Below, one piece after another: positions 1-13,300 of a DNA stretch of 64,000 bases. Location of the stretch: NCBI RefSeq assembly GCF_029227915.1, contig NC_079877.1, forward strand, positions 21,479,851 to 21,543,850, read 5' to 3'. The notes under the pieces were generated by a model. The model worked only from the letters and a program-made list of their open reading frames with translations. It was not told the origin of the DNA and did not search any database. The translations under genes and the position numbers were made by a program. The stretch is from Hydractinia symbiolongicarpus (taxonomy: Eukaryota > Cnidaria > Hydrozoa > Anthoathecata > Hydractiniidae). Within the stretch, counting starts at the first letter, position 1. Each line of letters starts with the position of its first letter.

Positions 1-1520
1 TTTATATCCAAAAAAATTTTCAGAAATTTTATAACATGTTGCCTCTATTGTATAGAGCTGGAAGTGCTGATTAAGATAATGTATCGCATCATGTGCTTTT
101 GACAAACAGTTAGATATTGGGTTAAAAAGTCGTTTGACGATGTTATCAACCCGTCCATTTCCTGGTTTAGGAAACCTACTAAATCTGGTCCCAGGTTGTA
201 TCTAATTACACGGGCAGTGAAAAATGACTGACGTCACTACCCCGTTTCCAAATTATTTGGCCTCAAAATTTTAAGACCATTGTAATGGCTTTATTAATTT
301 AAATTTAAGCTTGATGTTAAATTATTGTTATTAACGTCGTGCCGTAACATCAGAAAATTTAACATTTGAGTCATAACTTTTCAGCTACATCATGCGTATT
401 GAAAATAACATTTACTTACAGAAAAAAGGATTTCAAATCCCTAAACAACAACAGCAACAACAAAAGTCAAAATATGTTCGCGTTGAGATTGAAACTCATT
501 ATTGTTTAGATATGATAAATAGGAATGGTTTAATGCCCCACGAATACGTGCACTACTATTTCCTTGCAAAGAACTGACAGCTTTGGAAGCGAAAAGAAAA
601 ATTGTTGCAAGGTGGTGCGGAAAATGATTGACTATTACTTGCATCCATTTCTCATACAATCTGCCATTTGCGACATTGCAACGAATTAATGCTGCGAATA
701 CAGTATTTGATTCCTTTATTGATTCACATAGCTGACATCGAAAAAGGGCGTCTTTAGATTCTTTGAGAAGCAAATTGTCTCTTTCTTTTACATATAATTA
801 TTTGTTCTAGGTGTTTTTTGTATATTCTTATTATCCATCCCTTGATTTTACTACTGGTACTACTGCAATGACGATTACCATTTGTACATTGTTTACAACC
901 GTCTTTGTTACCTACTTCTCTGATGGCTGAAATACTTTCATTGACACCGGTAATTTCAGAAGACTCGTGATCAAATGGTACAGGTTTGGTAGAAGCAGTT
1001 CCTCCCCAAGTTCAAAAAACTCAAAAACTTTCCACTATTATAATGTCCCTTGGGAGCATAAGTGGTAGTGAGTAGTGGGTTCTTTTGTGTTTTCTAAACA
1101 TCTAAAGCAACATCTGGATCAAAATATAGAGACAGAGAGCAATATAACTGTCGCCGATTATTTTTCTCGCTTTTCGTATCGCTGCGATTTCTCTGCGTTT
1201 AAGGCAAATTCTATAGAATCCTTGAAATCTTTTAACACATCGATTAAATCTGTACCAATTGTATTTGTCCATTTGGAGTTAAAAGATACTAGAGCAGGAG
1301 GCGCTCTCCCTCATCTGCAATTCTTATTTTTATTGGAGCATGCGTATTTTCGCACTTCAATTCTTGTCCGTTCGAGCCAGCCTGGTTGAAACGTAATTAC
1401 ATTAACTTCGAAAACGTTCGGACCAAAAAATGTCGGACATTATCGCAACTATTTTTCGGACATACTTAATGCTTCAACAAAATTAATTTAATGGTTAAAC
1501 CAAACAAAACAGCAATATTT
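1..1520. other. No recognisable gene; AT-rich sequence
   Basis: I see no recognisable protein, RNA gene or bounded mobile element here. A 110-codon reading frame on the minus strand (441-773) has ordinary residue content but matches nothing I know. A 104-codon plus-strand frame (1075-1389) is equally unassigned. Either could be a chance frame. Confidence 0.4.
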
Positions 1521-1588
1521 ATCAATAATCTACCCGTATCAATAATCTACCCGTATCAATAATCTACCCGTACCAATAATCTACCCGT
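1521..1588. repeat. 17-bp tandem repeat, 4 copies
   Basis: Four consecutive copies of ATCAATAATCTACCCGT. The first three are identical and the fourth has one T-to-C change at its second base. No coding signal overlaps it. Confidence 0.95.
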
Positions 1589-1672
1589 ATCACACCTCTA
1601 AAATAAAGTATCTAATAATAATACAAGGTACATAGTATAAATGTGAAAATGAGCAATTGTTTCCAATAAGAT

Positions 1673-1700
1673 GATACACGATCCAATTAATCGAATTCGA
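1673..1700. repeat. Dispersed repeat, copy 1, left of the DIRS element
   Basis: The motif GATACACGATCCAATT followed by an ATCGAATTCGA block recurs in direct orientation at 6715-6742 with one change. The two copies bracket the DIRS-type element. They could be parts of its termini or of an older repeat into which it inserted. Confidence 0.55.
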
Positions 1701-2183
1701 TTTGTCGAAATTATATTGAGCATTAAAATAAAATCGAAACTTCACAGGTGATACACAAAGACAGATTTTTGATATTTTCCTTTTGATAAAATGTCTTCAG
1801 AGAGCGAAGACGGAGTTGAACTCGCTGCTGTTGCAGTTATTATTTCAGCAAATTCAAGAAAACGTCGGAAACGTCATATGGGGATAAAAAAAATGAGAAA
1901 AAGGCGTGTCAAACAGTCGCTACTTTTGCACACACTAAGGCCAGGCAGACATCGTTGAAAAATTTCTAGTCGCATTTTCTAGCACGCCCACACACCTAAA
2001 TAATCCACTTTTTCTTTTACACTTTAATAATCTATACAAATGTATTATATCTATACCTTTTTAATTTATTTATTTTTTTCGTTTTTATCATGTTATGGTG
2101 TTTTTATCATGTTATGGTGTAATATTCCTTCATCATAATTTTTGCAGGTAAAAGCAAAGATCTTTGATCACCACTATCACACC

Positions 2184-2235
2184 AATCACCACTATTCACT
2201 TCATGATGTTAATCATGAAGTGAATAGTGGTGATT
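2184..2235. repeat. Perfect 23-bp hairpin with 6-nt loop
   Basis: Positions 2184-2206 are the exact reverse complement of 2213-2235, separated by TGTTAA. The stem begins AATCACCACTATTCACTTCA. It sits just upstream of the DIRS gag-like reading frame, so it may belong to that element's leader. Part of the arm (ATCACCACTAT) is also present a few bases upstream. Confidence 0.9.
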
Positions 2236-2282
2236 TGGGAGAAACGACCCCTGGAGCATAGTATCCAAGAGGATACTATGAC

Positions 2283-2930
2283 TATGAAACTTGCTTTAAA
2301 CGACAACGGTTTGAAGCTTTATCTGATGAAAGGATGAATGAATACGAACTGCCCATTGAACTAGGAGAGTATGCTAACAAATACATGCAGCGTTTCGTCC
2401 TAGACAAGGAATTGAAAGACAGTGTGCTGGAAGAAAATCCAGTTCCTAAAAATATCACCAAACCAAAAAAATTGGATATATTCTGCAAAGAATTGTTAGA
2501 AGAAAGCAGAAAACGTATTGAATTGAATTTAGATTGGGGATTGGAACAAATCCAACAAAAAATGTGCAATGTTATGGGCTTTGAGCCGTACTTGGTATGC
2601 GATTAAAGCATCACTTGGTCCATCCAGGGAAAACCCTGGGGAGATTTCCTGGAAGGATCTATCTCAATCAGTTGAGAAAACTGAACTGTTATTGGGACAA
2701 ACCTTTAATACTGTTTCATATCACCGAAGATTAAATATGTTGCCGGCTATCATGTCAGACAAAAAGAAAGCGAAAGTCACGTTAAAAGACGAGTCGAAAC
2801 TTTTGAAAATTCCAACAGAAGATAACCTTTTTGGGTAAAAATTTCAGGAGCACGTAATCGATACTGCAAAGACACAGAAGAAATCAAAAGAAGTTTATGG
2901 TTTGGCAAAAAAGTTCTCATCATCGACTTA
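2283..2930 (+). pseudogene. DIRS-type gag-like protein, frameshifted
   Basis: Two overlapping frames (about 2283-2606 and 2569-2838 onward) together resemble the capsid-like first protein of DIRS retroelements: an N-terminal block with EYANKYMQRF and LEENPVPKN, then a block with SVSYHRRLN-like sequence (here TVSYHRRLNMLPAIM) and KKKAKVTLK. The frame changes near 2575, so the gene is broken by an indel. A further stop follows LFG at about 2836, after which the same frame continues with DIRS-like residues. It is directly followed by the reverse transcriptase region on the same strand. The assignment rests on motif memory of DIRS gag. Confidence 0.65.
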
Positions 2931-3099
2931 ACAATAAACAATTTCAAACGGCCTTTTCAAGGGAAGCCCTCATTGGAAAAGAAACAATGGGGGCGTTTTA
3001 AGCCAGACCCACGCAACAACCAACAACAAACCAGTAACTTTAAGCAGGCAAGTTTTTCAAGACTTGGAGGTAAGAAATCAAAATTTAAGCAAAACCTTC

Positions 3100-4640
3100 A
3101 CCAGGAGAGCAGTTAACCTGAAATTTTCAGTAATAATTCCTTTAAAGAAATCTGCAACACGTTCATCCCTCAGTGAGGCATTTGTTTACCGAAAACAAAA
3201 CACTGAGTGTCGAAAATACCAATTACCCATTGACGGACTAAAATGTTTTGTAGAAAACTGGAAATTACTAAGAAAAGACATAGAAATTTTGGAGTATGTT
3301 TCAGGATTGCAGATTCCTTTCATGGAAAAACCAACGCAACAAAAAATACCTCAGAATTTCCGAATGAATCAGAAGGAAGTTGCTCTAGTGACCGAAGAGG
3401 TGGAGAGCATGCTGGTGAAGGGAGCCATTCAGCCTAATGTCATGTAAAAGGGGAGTTTCTGAACAATGTATTCCTAGTTCCCAATAGGGATGGGGGAAAC
3501 AGACCTGTGATAAATTTGAAACATCTTCAAGTTTGTACCTTACCATCATTTCAAAATGGAGGGACTTTATCTGATACAGGAAATGATACAGGAAGGGGAT
3601 TATATGTGCAAAATAGACCTGAAAGATGCTTATGTTTCGGACTGGGGCCCGCTCCACGGATATTCACCAAATTGGTGAAAATTCCAATCTTAATTTTACG
3701 AAAAATCAACGTTCGAGTAATCATCTATTTGGACGACATGTTGCTTTTAAGCCAGTCGAAGGAAAAATTGTTTTAAGCAAGAGATACTCTCATTTTTCTT
3801 CCACAAAATTAGGGATTTGTCATCAATTTGTCCAAGTCCATTCTGGAGCCAGTTAAAACAATAAGTTTCCTAGGTGTGGAGATAGATTCAGTGAACATGA
3901 GCATGAACTTGTCCCTCTAAAATTCTGAAGAGAATAGAGGAGAAATGCAAAAAGGGACTGACAAAGCTCTCAATTACTGTGTGGGAACTGAGCAGTCTGG
4001 TGGGAAAACTATCTTCAACCTCCCCAGCGGTCATTCCAGCAAACCTACAGATAAGATAATGCAAAAGTGCTTGATAAAAGCTTTGCAATTAAACAAAAGT
4101 TACCAGCCAGTTGTTCATTTAGACCCACAAGCTCTATGGGAAATCCGGTGGTGGCTAAACAACTTGGCACTGAACGAGGGAAGATCATTATTAAAATCCC
4201 TCCAGGAGGTATTAATTCAAATAGATGCATTCAAACAAGGTTGGGGAGCAGTTTGTCAGGGAAGGAATATAGGGGGGGGGGCATTGGTCTCTGCAAGAAT
4301 CCAACCTTCACATTAACATCTTAGAATTAAAAGCAGTCTATCTAGCTACACTAACTTTCCACAAAATGATTCCCCTAAAACATATTCACTGTTAAATAGA
4401 CAATATGACAGCGCTAGCTTATATAATGAAAACAGGGGCACCAAGGACCCTTGCTTGTTTCAGTTATCGAAACACCTGTGCAGTTTTCTATTACCTAAGG
4501 AGATCACAATTACAGCAGAACATCTACCAGGGAAGCTGAATGTAAAGGCGGACTGGATGTCCAGAAACTTTGTGGACTCGAGCGAATGGGTTCTAGATCC
4601 TAGAATATTTTATGCAAAAGGTGGGGCACACCATACATAG
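3100..4640 (+). pseudogene. DIRS-type reverse transcriptase and RNase H, broken
   Basis: The frames across 3064-3860 contain reverse transcriptase landmarks: an N-terminal block around MNQKEVALVTEEVESMLVKG (about 3360-3420), a PNRDGGNRPVINLKHL-like block (about 3480-3530) and the catalytic YLDD box at about 3730. Frames at 3945-4640 continue with a connection/RNase H region, including an AEHLPGKLNVKADWMSRN block near 4520-4565, as seen where DIRS and Gypsy RNase H ends. Several frameshifts and stops separate these pieces, so no single protein can be made. Order and strand agree with a DIRS element: gag, RT, RNase H, then tyrosine recombinase. Confidence 0.75.
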
Positions 4641-4984
4641 ACCTATTTGCGTCAAGACTTTTTCATCAGGTGCCGAGTTACATGTCTTGGAAACCAGACC
4701 CAGGTTGCTTAGCGATGGATGCATTGCAACAACCATGGGGAAACCATTACCTGTATGCCTTTCCTCCGTTTTCCTTAATAGGGAGAGTGTTAGCCAAGGT
4801 CCCAAGGGAAAAAGTGTGTATGATTTTGATAACTCCTGCTTGCCAAACACAGACGTGGTATGATCCTCTCCTAGAAATACTAGTGACCAAGCCTTTACTC
4901 CTGCCGCAAAACCTGTCACTTCTAACAAACCCTCAAGGAAAGAGCCATCAACTTCTGGAAAACCAAACTTCGAGGCTGGTGGCT

Positions 4985-5948
4985 TGGATAATTTCAGGAA
5001 AATTTTGAAAGGTGAGGGAATATCAGGAAAAGCTGCAGAGCTTATCACAAGTGCCAGAACAGAGAGCACACTCTCTAATTACGAATCGTCCTGGAGTAAG
5101 TGGGCTAGCTGGTGTGGTCAACAACAAGTTGATCCCGTTAAATGTTCTTTGGTTTATATTTTAAATTTTTTAGCTGAAATGGAACAAGGGTTCAGTGTAG
5201 CACTATTAATAGATAGAGATCAGCTATCTCTGCGTTTCATGCCCCTTTTGATAGTTTAGATGTAGGCAAACATTCGAGGGTGTGTAAGTTAACCACGGGT
5301 GTGACAAATAAGAGATCTCAACAACCCAGATTCGTGTTCGTGTGGGATGCTCAACAGGTCTTATCTTATTTAGAAAATTTGTCGGAAAATGAACATCGCC
5401 TGTTAGTTTTAAAAACTGTCATGTTGTTTCCATTATGTTCAGATCCCAGGGGATCAGAACTGAAACTATTAGATATCCGCTACATGGTTAAACACAAACT
5501 TCGTATATTTTCGAACTTTCTGAGAGTACAAAAACTCGGAAAATAGGAAGTCCCCGACCAAAAATTGAGTATCATGAGTTTTTTAGAGAACAGAAAATTG
5601 TGCATTGTTTCTTGCTTGAACCAATACATTGTAAGATTCCAGGGTTGGCGTTGTAACCAGCAACGTCAATTGCTACTAAGTGCAGTAAGACCTTATCGTA
5701 AAGTAGTTCGTAGTACTATTGCAGGTTGGATCAAGACTGTACTTAAAAACGCAGGGTTAGACATCAAACTTTTCACGGCACACTTCTGTCGATCAGCATC
5801 TTCATCTAAGGCAAAGCCAATGGGTTTGTCCCTGGAAAGTGTACTTCATCGGGGACAATGGTCTTCAACCTGGCAAAAACAATATCATAGGCCTATTTTG
5901 AATAAGGCTAAAATATACCAGGACAAAGTGTTTGAAAATAAACTTTGA
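4985..5948 (+). pseudogene. DIRS tyrosine recombinase, frameshifted
   Basis: The segment begins with an N-terminal core-binding type region (ESTLSNYESSWSKWASWC, about 5060-5120). It continues with a catalytic-domain block in which DPRGSELKLLDIR holds the first catalytic arginine (about 5445-5480). It ends with AHFCRSASSSKA and RGQWSSTWQKQYHRPI, matching the HxxR and W...Y boxes of DIRS recombinases (about 5775-5900). DIRS elements integrate through this enzyme instead of an integrase. The frame is interrupted near 5259 and 5546, so the copy is dead. The presence of this recombinase separates the element from LTR retrotransposons. Confidence 0.8.
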
Positions 5949-7304
5949 ACTGAGGCAGAGCGGCACTCAGGGTGCCATTATGAGGCAGAATGGGCTTGAT
6001 TATCCAATATTAAATCGTATGAAATAAAATTCCCCGATTATGTAGAGGCGTAGCGCCGCAATGTAATTGAGATTTTATGAATATAAAATTGAAATAAGAT
6101 CTAATATTGGTTAATTGGGGAATTGTAACACAAAATATGCTGTATTCTCGGAACCACGTGTTGTTTTGAGTAAAAAAGCAAAGTTTTTTAGAGCCGAATA
6201 AGAGCTTCGCAATCATACGTTTTTCAACAAACAAAGATTTTACTTAAAATTTTTTACATAATTTTTATGAAAATATTTCACCACTCTAGAAATAATTTAT
6301 TTGGCTTTCAGAATATATATATTTGTTAGGGTTAATATAGCGAGCAGATGGGATATTTTAAATATACTGAGTATGTGTCTCAGGGGGTGGTTACCGTGTC
6401 CTTAACATATTTGGCCCAACATATTTTGACCAAGATTGTAGTTTCTCCAAAATTAGTTCTTTTCTAAGTTTCGAATTAATTCTTTCGCATGCTTTTTTCT
6501 TCTCGTCCTTATTCTTGTATTTTTCGGTTTTGACGTTTCAGAGCGCTTTTTCCAACATACATTCACTGCTAAAATCTCTTGAAAACATTTTTTGAAGACC
6601 TGATTTTTCTGAACGCACATTTGATGTACATCATTTTACTGGTTAAAAACCTTTCGATTTATTGAAAAAGCAGACTCTTTAAAAATATAATTGGACAATT
6701 CACGATTTTTACATGATACACGATCCAATTTATCGAATTCGAAAAATTGAATCGTGTATCGCCGCCTTTATTGAATATTTTGATTATGAGCTGCTGAGAA
6801 TTTTTCAAATTATCTTAAAACCAACAATCCAATAATCCATTAAGTATAAAAGGGTTTCATCACAAATAAGGCTGGTAACGACAATATACAGATTAAAAAA
6901 AACACCATTAAGCAAATGTGGGCAATTAAAAAGTTCGAACATAAAAAAAATCGAACACATAAAAATTCGAACAATTAAATTTTGAAGTTGATGTATATGA
7001 AGAAAACATGTGCTGAGCCATATTGACAAACGGGCTGGCTCGATTGTGCAAATTATCGAGTTAAAGAAGGTGATCTAGCCCGCATACAAAGCCAGCTGGC
7101 CTAACAGGTACTATACAATCATCCACACAAAGAAATTCTGGATCATGCGACAACACTTTCTAAGCATCTCTCAAAAAATCAATTTACGGAAATTCCGTTA
7201 CTGGCTTTTGTCAGCAAGACTTATCGTCATTCCAATATCGCATATCGTGCTTCTGAATTTTAAACTTAAACTTAAACAAAAACCTGGTCAGTGTTCTTGC
7301 TTAC
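5949..7304. other. No gene recognised; contains dispersed repeat copy 2
   Basis: This stretch probably contains the DIRS 3' region. At 6715-6760 the repeat seen at 1673 recurs and is followed by an imperfect inverted copy ending CGTGTATC, so it can fold back on itself. I could not identify the last exon(s) of the minus-strand membrane-protein gene here, although the exon ending at 7305 has a good donor and must continue to the left. Confidence 0.5.
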
Positions 7305-10300
7305 CTCGACATGTTTGTGTTGGATGTTGACAAGAGCATGGTACTCTGTAGCGTATCTTCTTTCTTCAACAACTTCAGAAGCAATTGGCTCATTTGAGTA
7401 GAGGTCATGCAAATAACGCATGGCTTTCTCCGAATTTATGTTTCGATCACATAGCTTCCAAGTAACAAGCGGGACATCGCTTGTTGGTCTTTCTTGGTGG
7501 TAGTATGGAAAACCAACGACCTGTATGTCAAATTAAAATGATATAGTAAAAAAATTATTTAAAACAAAAACCTTAATTTGAGCATAATTAAATTTTTATT
7601 TCAAAGGTATCGATTCGACTTTCTCTTTTCAAAAACGTAAAGTTATGAAAAACGTTTTTTAAAAGCGTTCTGACATTTCTCCTTAAAAAAATATAAGGCT
7701 AAAATTTATAAGTTATCACCCCATACCTTTAACACCCTCCTGCGAATGGATAGTACCCTCTCCCATCGCAAATAGAGAATACCATTTTCTTGACTTAAAA
7801 TTAAAGAAAATGGGGAATTAGGTGTATATTAATGTCTGAGCTATACGGTAACGTAAGTTAAGCATATTTATATAATCTTGTTTGTTATGGGATGGTGACA
7901 TTGAATAGTTATTGTTGCAAAAAATGCCATCCTTAAAAAACCGCCCTCCGAATAAACATCCAGGTAAAAAAAAAAGGAAAAATTGGCCCAGTAGTTAGAG
8001 CCAGATTTATTACAAAAATTCATTAATGTAACGACATTCACAATTTTGTTTCCTACACTAAAACGAGCTATTTTATAGTTTTTTAAAAATGTTATTGTTC
8101 AAGACGTGTTCCACTTTTAGTAAAATATATTTTGCTAATTGTTGGAGCACAAAAACGAAATTTTGTTAACACAACCTAAAAAAGCACGAACCTGTACATT
8201 AACCATGCCGTTTTCTCGAACGTGATCTAATCGACTCGGATTCAAATAGAAAAGAACATTCTGCGAATACAAGTCCAATATTTCAACAATTGTTTCACGA
8301 ATGTTATTTAGGTCTCCGTCGATGAAACCAGGAAGGTGTACAAAATTAAAATAACTATAAGGATTTTTCTCTGGGTCAATTTTATAGAGCTGAATGCCGT
8401 TGACCGTCTGAATATGCTGAAGATTAGGTATGTTCAGGGATATGCGATTGAAAAACACAGCAGAGATAACAATGTAACGCACATTGTAAAGTTCCAACAA
8501 GGTAGCAGACTTCTCAAGAGAACTGTCTTCTGCAGCTATTTTTGTGAGATAAAATGTTGAAAAGATGCTACCCTGAGCCAATGACTGCTTGGGTAATCCT
8601 ATAAAAGTGATAATGACTAACAACAAAAAAATTTAAAGCTAGCATAGAGATTTTCGTCAGCGAAGACGCAGTTTAGCGAAAAAACATTCAGTCACTATCT
8701 CACCTGGTTTACTGGTTAAATGTGGAATACTTTCTAGATGCCAAGCTCCATCAGCTCCATTAGTTCCTAGTAAAAGCATTTAGTATCAAGTAAACACAAT
8801 GTAAAAATAAAATTGATCAGTTTAATGAACAAAGAAAAAATCAACCATTACCCAACTGATCATACACTAACACCCTTCCATCAGTACAATTTTGATTCAT
8901 CCAACTCAACATGTTCTGAATATTTGTACTTATTTCTACCAACGAGACTCGATCCCTAAGTCTTTGTCCACCGGTTTTCATCATGGCTAGCGAAAAGAGT
9001 GCAAGAATAAATATTCTTGTCATTTTTCTCAACTGATCATCCTCCACCAACCATAACAATGTGTTAATTACAGACCCTGTTGACATGGCAGCAAGAAGCA
9101 AGCCACAAAAATGCAGGCCAAGTATACAACCATCTCTCTTAAAATCTGAAGGTATCATCCAATTGATTGCTTTTACAGGAACATCGCTCAGATATAGAAA
9201 AGATGAAAATAACGTAATTAACAGCAACCACGTAGAAAATATTTGATTATGATTTAAATATGTCATGCTTGAGTTTCTTATGTCATATAGTCGCTTCGTA
9301 ATAACACAACCACCAAGAGCTGTTGCCATGGTAAACCACATAGCTTGGCGCTTATTATCAAACAAGTGACCATTCGTGTAAATATCAAGTAAGCAGGCAA
9401 CAGACACGCGTTCTGGCTTGGTGTCTGGCTGTTCTCCATAATCAGGATAAGATAAAATATGCGGTATAATCCAACCAGATAAATATACAAAGACACCAAG
9501 ATGAAGACTTGTAAATTCCTTTAACGAATTTTTTGCATACTTTTTGCGGAACTTTTTAGTCATCAAGTACACAAGCACGGTGCAAAAAGCTAGCATTGAA
9601 CAGTAAAGGCCTAATGTTTTGTGACACAGGTAGGTGAGGCAAAGTAAATATACAGGTGATGAAGACCCATCGGTACCAATACGCAAACCGCTAACATATA
9701 TTCTGGAAGCTAAAAAAAATACAGACATTAATGTGAAATCTCACTAGTTATATTTTTGAGCTAACTAAGTCTTCTACGTTCGAAAAGAACAAAATTACCA
9801 GTTAGAGGTAGTAATACCATGCCAAACAGCTGTGGATAAAGTCCATGCAGGAAATAAGCATCTAATTCAAGTCCAGTATGTTTAACACTGTCAATGCAGA
9901 GTGAAAACATCGCTAGTGCTATGCCTTCCACTCGTGACAACATGAATATACGTGCTCCTCTATACCATGTTATTGGAATCATTGCCGTAAGCAAAAGAAT
10001 GAGCCAACGGAAGACACAAAGATTTGTTACATAACTAAAATGAATAGAAAATTTAGGTAAAAAGTTATGGCTAAAGTTATGGTAAACCCAGTATTGAGGG
10101 CAATCAGAATTTACAAAACTACCTTAATAAGAGTAGAAATTTTGCGATCCGCAAAAAGGTTGGTCAAAATTTGCATTCAAGATAATTTAAAATATTCGAT
10201 CATTCGCTAAATTAAATCTACACGAAATTTAAAACAAAGTTCACCAATTCCTTTATAAATAAAAACGATATTGCTCTGGTTGATTTTAAGCACAATACTT

Positions 10301-13300
10301 TTTGACAGAATATTCGAAAATACACAAGCACGGTATATTATGCATTACGCATGCATGTCTTGATTTTTAAGAAAACTAATACTATTCTCTATTAATCGCT
10401 TTATTAAATCTACGCCAAACTATATCAAGGTAAATTTAAAAAAAAAGGAAAGGGAAATGTAAAAATTTTATCGTACGTTTTATATCATTTGCTATTACCC
10501 TTGTAAAAGTCAAAACCGAATGGTATAGGCAAATGTTATTTTTGGAATCTCTAAAATAAAGCATCTTCTTTCTTCTTGTTGTATCTTTGTTGTTCTCCTA
10601 AGCGTACCTCATTCACAAGCTAGACATAAAATACATAGCTTTCTTACCTTTTGCACAGAAAAAAGACTATTTTACGCTAATGGCTTTATTCAAACTAGCG
10701 AACGTTGATATTACATTGCTTGAATAGATATAAAAGTAATTAAAAGTGACAATGTTGTTGGTTGAGGTTAATATTGTTGTGTTGAATTATTTATTGTGGT
10801 TGTGTTGTTTAAATTTTTGGAGTTACGTTGAGTTGAAATTTACATCACTGAAGATATTGTTGTATTAATCAATATCGTGTGGGACATTGAATCCAAACAA
10901 TTGCTAGTAGAGAAATAACGGCTGCTGGTAACGATTATAGAGCCCAACTATTGCTAACTGAAAACATATCTTTTGAGGACTGGAGAGAGATACTCTGAAC
11001 CCTGATACCGATGTTAAAAAATTGCGCGAAACTCCAGATGGACTATTTTAAAAGGATAACCTGCAGTTAGGTTTTACTACCTACGACAACTTGGAACGCT
11101 TCCGATAGTGACAGTATGTCCATGAAAAATTATATTATTGAATTCGAACATTAACATTCTAAACCTAAGCAGTACGGACTCGAACCACCTGACAGAACTT
11201 TAGCTTACATACTGTTAATAAATGCATCCTTGCTTGAGCAATATGAAAAGTTAGTTAAAGCAACAATAAAAATAGTCAGCATACCATAAAGCTCATTAGA
11301 CATAACGAAGGATTGGCGAGGGAGTGCGAGCAATGGGAGATTTAGTGGTGATTAAGAGAGATTTTCGACCAAAAAAATACCATGGATGAAGATGGCGAGG
11401 TTGGTCAATGCTCAATACGTGGTATATCTTATTGGCGAAGAAAATGTCCCAATTCCAAAGGAAAGAGGCAGAAGTGACATTACCCACAGCTGTTTTAGAC
11501 TCTGGATGTTCGTAAACTGTATGTGGTGAAAGTTGGTTAGAGGAATATTTACATACTTTGAATAGTGTTGAAAGAGTGACTGTTTCAGAAAAAGAAAGCT
11601 CTGCGATATGCAAGTTCGAAGATTGGAGAGAAATGAGATTTGTTAAACAGGTAGTGTTACTTGCCAGAATTAGTGTGAAAATTCAATATAGTTACTGATA
11701 TAGTGAAAGGAGATTTACCGTTGCTCTTCAGCAAAGATGCGATGAAGAAAGAATATGCGAAAATTGACTTTTATAAGATACAATCGAAGACAAATGAAGC
11801 AGAAGGTATTCTTAACATCATCTGGACAGTAAAGTGACTACCTCAAACCTCTGACGTCTCATCACCACCCAGCAAAATGCAAACACCACCCCAAAGCAAT
11901 ACGGACCCACATGTGACGACTACTTTGTATACTCAAAAAAAAGTGGTCGTCTTAGGCAAGTGGTCATCTTAAAAGCACTTCTGTAAGACGGCCAGCCTTT
12001 GACGTGGCTGTTTCAGACAGGTTCTTTTTTATTCTTCACCACAACTTGTTGAATGCAAAAAAACTATTTCAAATTATGCAAGCGCTGTGATTTTTTTTTT
12101 CTTATTTAAAATCTTTTAGGGTTAAAAATGGTTTATTCTGAACATGGAAAACTACTTCCTTTTTTTGTCAGTTTACCCAAAAGTAACATACATTAACTCG
12201 AACCGTTTTAACTTATTGAGGGCATACTTATTAACGAATTAATGGAATAGTATAAAAAAGGATAAGAAAGCAGCGAGAAGAATAGGTTAGGAGGTCAAAT
12301 GAAAAGAAAACTTGATTAGAAATCAACCCTCAATCTCTGCGCCACTCCAAAGTTATTTTTAAAAGCATAATTTTTCATTCTTTCATTCTTTCAATTGATG
12401 TCTGTGCAACAACAAACTGAGTTTATATATAACATATTTATTTCATTAGAGAAAATAATAAAGTCTGGGCGTGACTAACCTAATCCAAAAATCAATTGGA
12501 TTTTCGGGCAAAGTTCAAATTGCAATTTTTTATGTGAATTACGTAAAAAACGAAAAACGTATTCAGACAAATATAATATTTATAGAAAAGCATCATGGAT
12601 GTACATAAAACTGTCTTGTTTACCCAATTCATCTTGTCTCATATCCCCAAACCACCCTGACTTGACTGAGGATATATAAATAGGGGGGGGGGTCAGTCTC
12701 ATTTACTTTCTCATCTGTGGCTGCAATTGCTTAACAGTTTTCCCACCCACCCTACCCCACGTCAGTTAATTAGCTTTTTTTTCTCTTTATACGGCATACC
12801 TGCATCGCTGTTGATACAACGTGCTCATCGAGGCAACATACCATCGTCATGCGTTAACAGCTGTCCAATTGCTTTAGGTCTCCTTGAATTGGCCCAATTT
12901 GACTTAAAAGAACCAAGGGTTTTTAGTCCAGCGGTGGAAACAATTGCCAACCTTGCTCACAATCGTGCTGAATTGTTAACGTATATTTGTGGAGTTGCTG
13001 GGCTGCTACAAGGTGAAGAGATGCGCTTGTACCCCTGGAAGAATATGGCGAATACGGTACAGATGCGAGCATACGCAAAACAAGTACTCACATGAGTAAG
13101 ACATATGAATGAGAAAATAACAGGAGTCGGATGCTTCATGCTCCGACACGTGTAACAATTCATGTGACATGTGTAACAAATGCAGCACCACGAAGTGTAA
13201 GATAAAAAAAAAGTTAAAGCTCAAAAAAGGGTTCTTGTGAGTTAAAATAGAAAAAAATCATAGAAAATGAATTCCATATATGATTAAGAGGCTCAGTTAA

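Noticed and set aside
441-773. 110-codon minus-strand frame as a gene
   Set aside because: No recognisable motif, no splice or promoter context; possible but unsupported.
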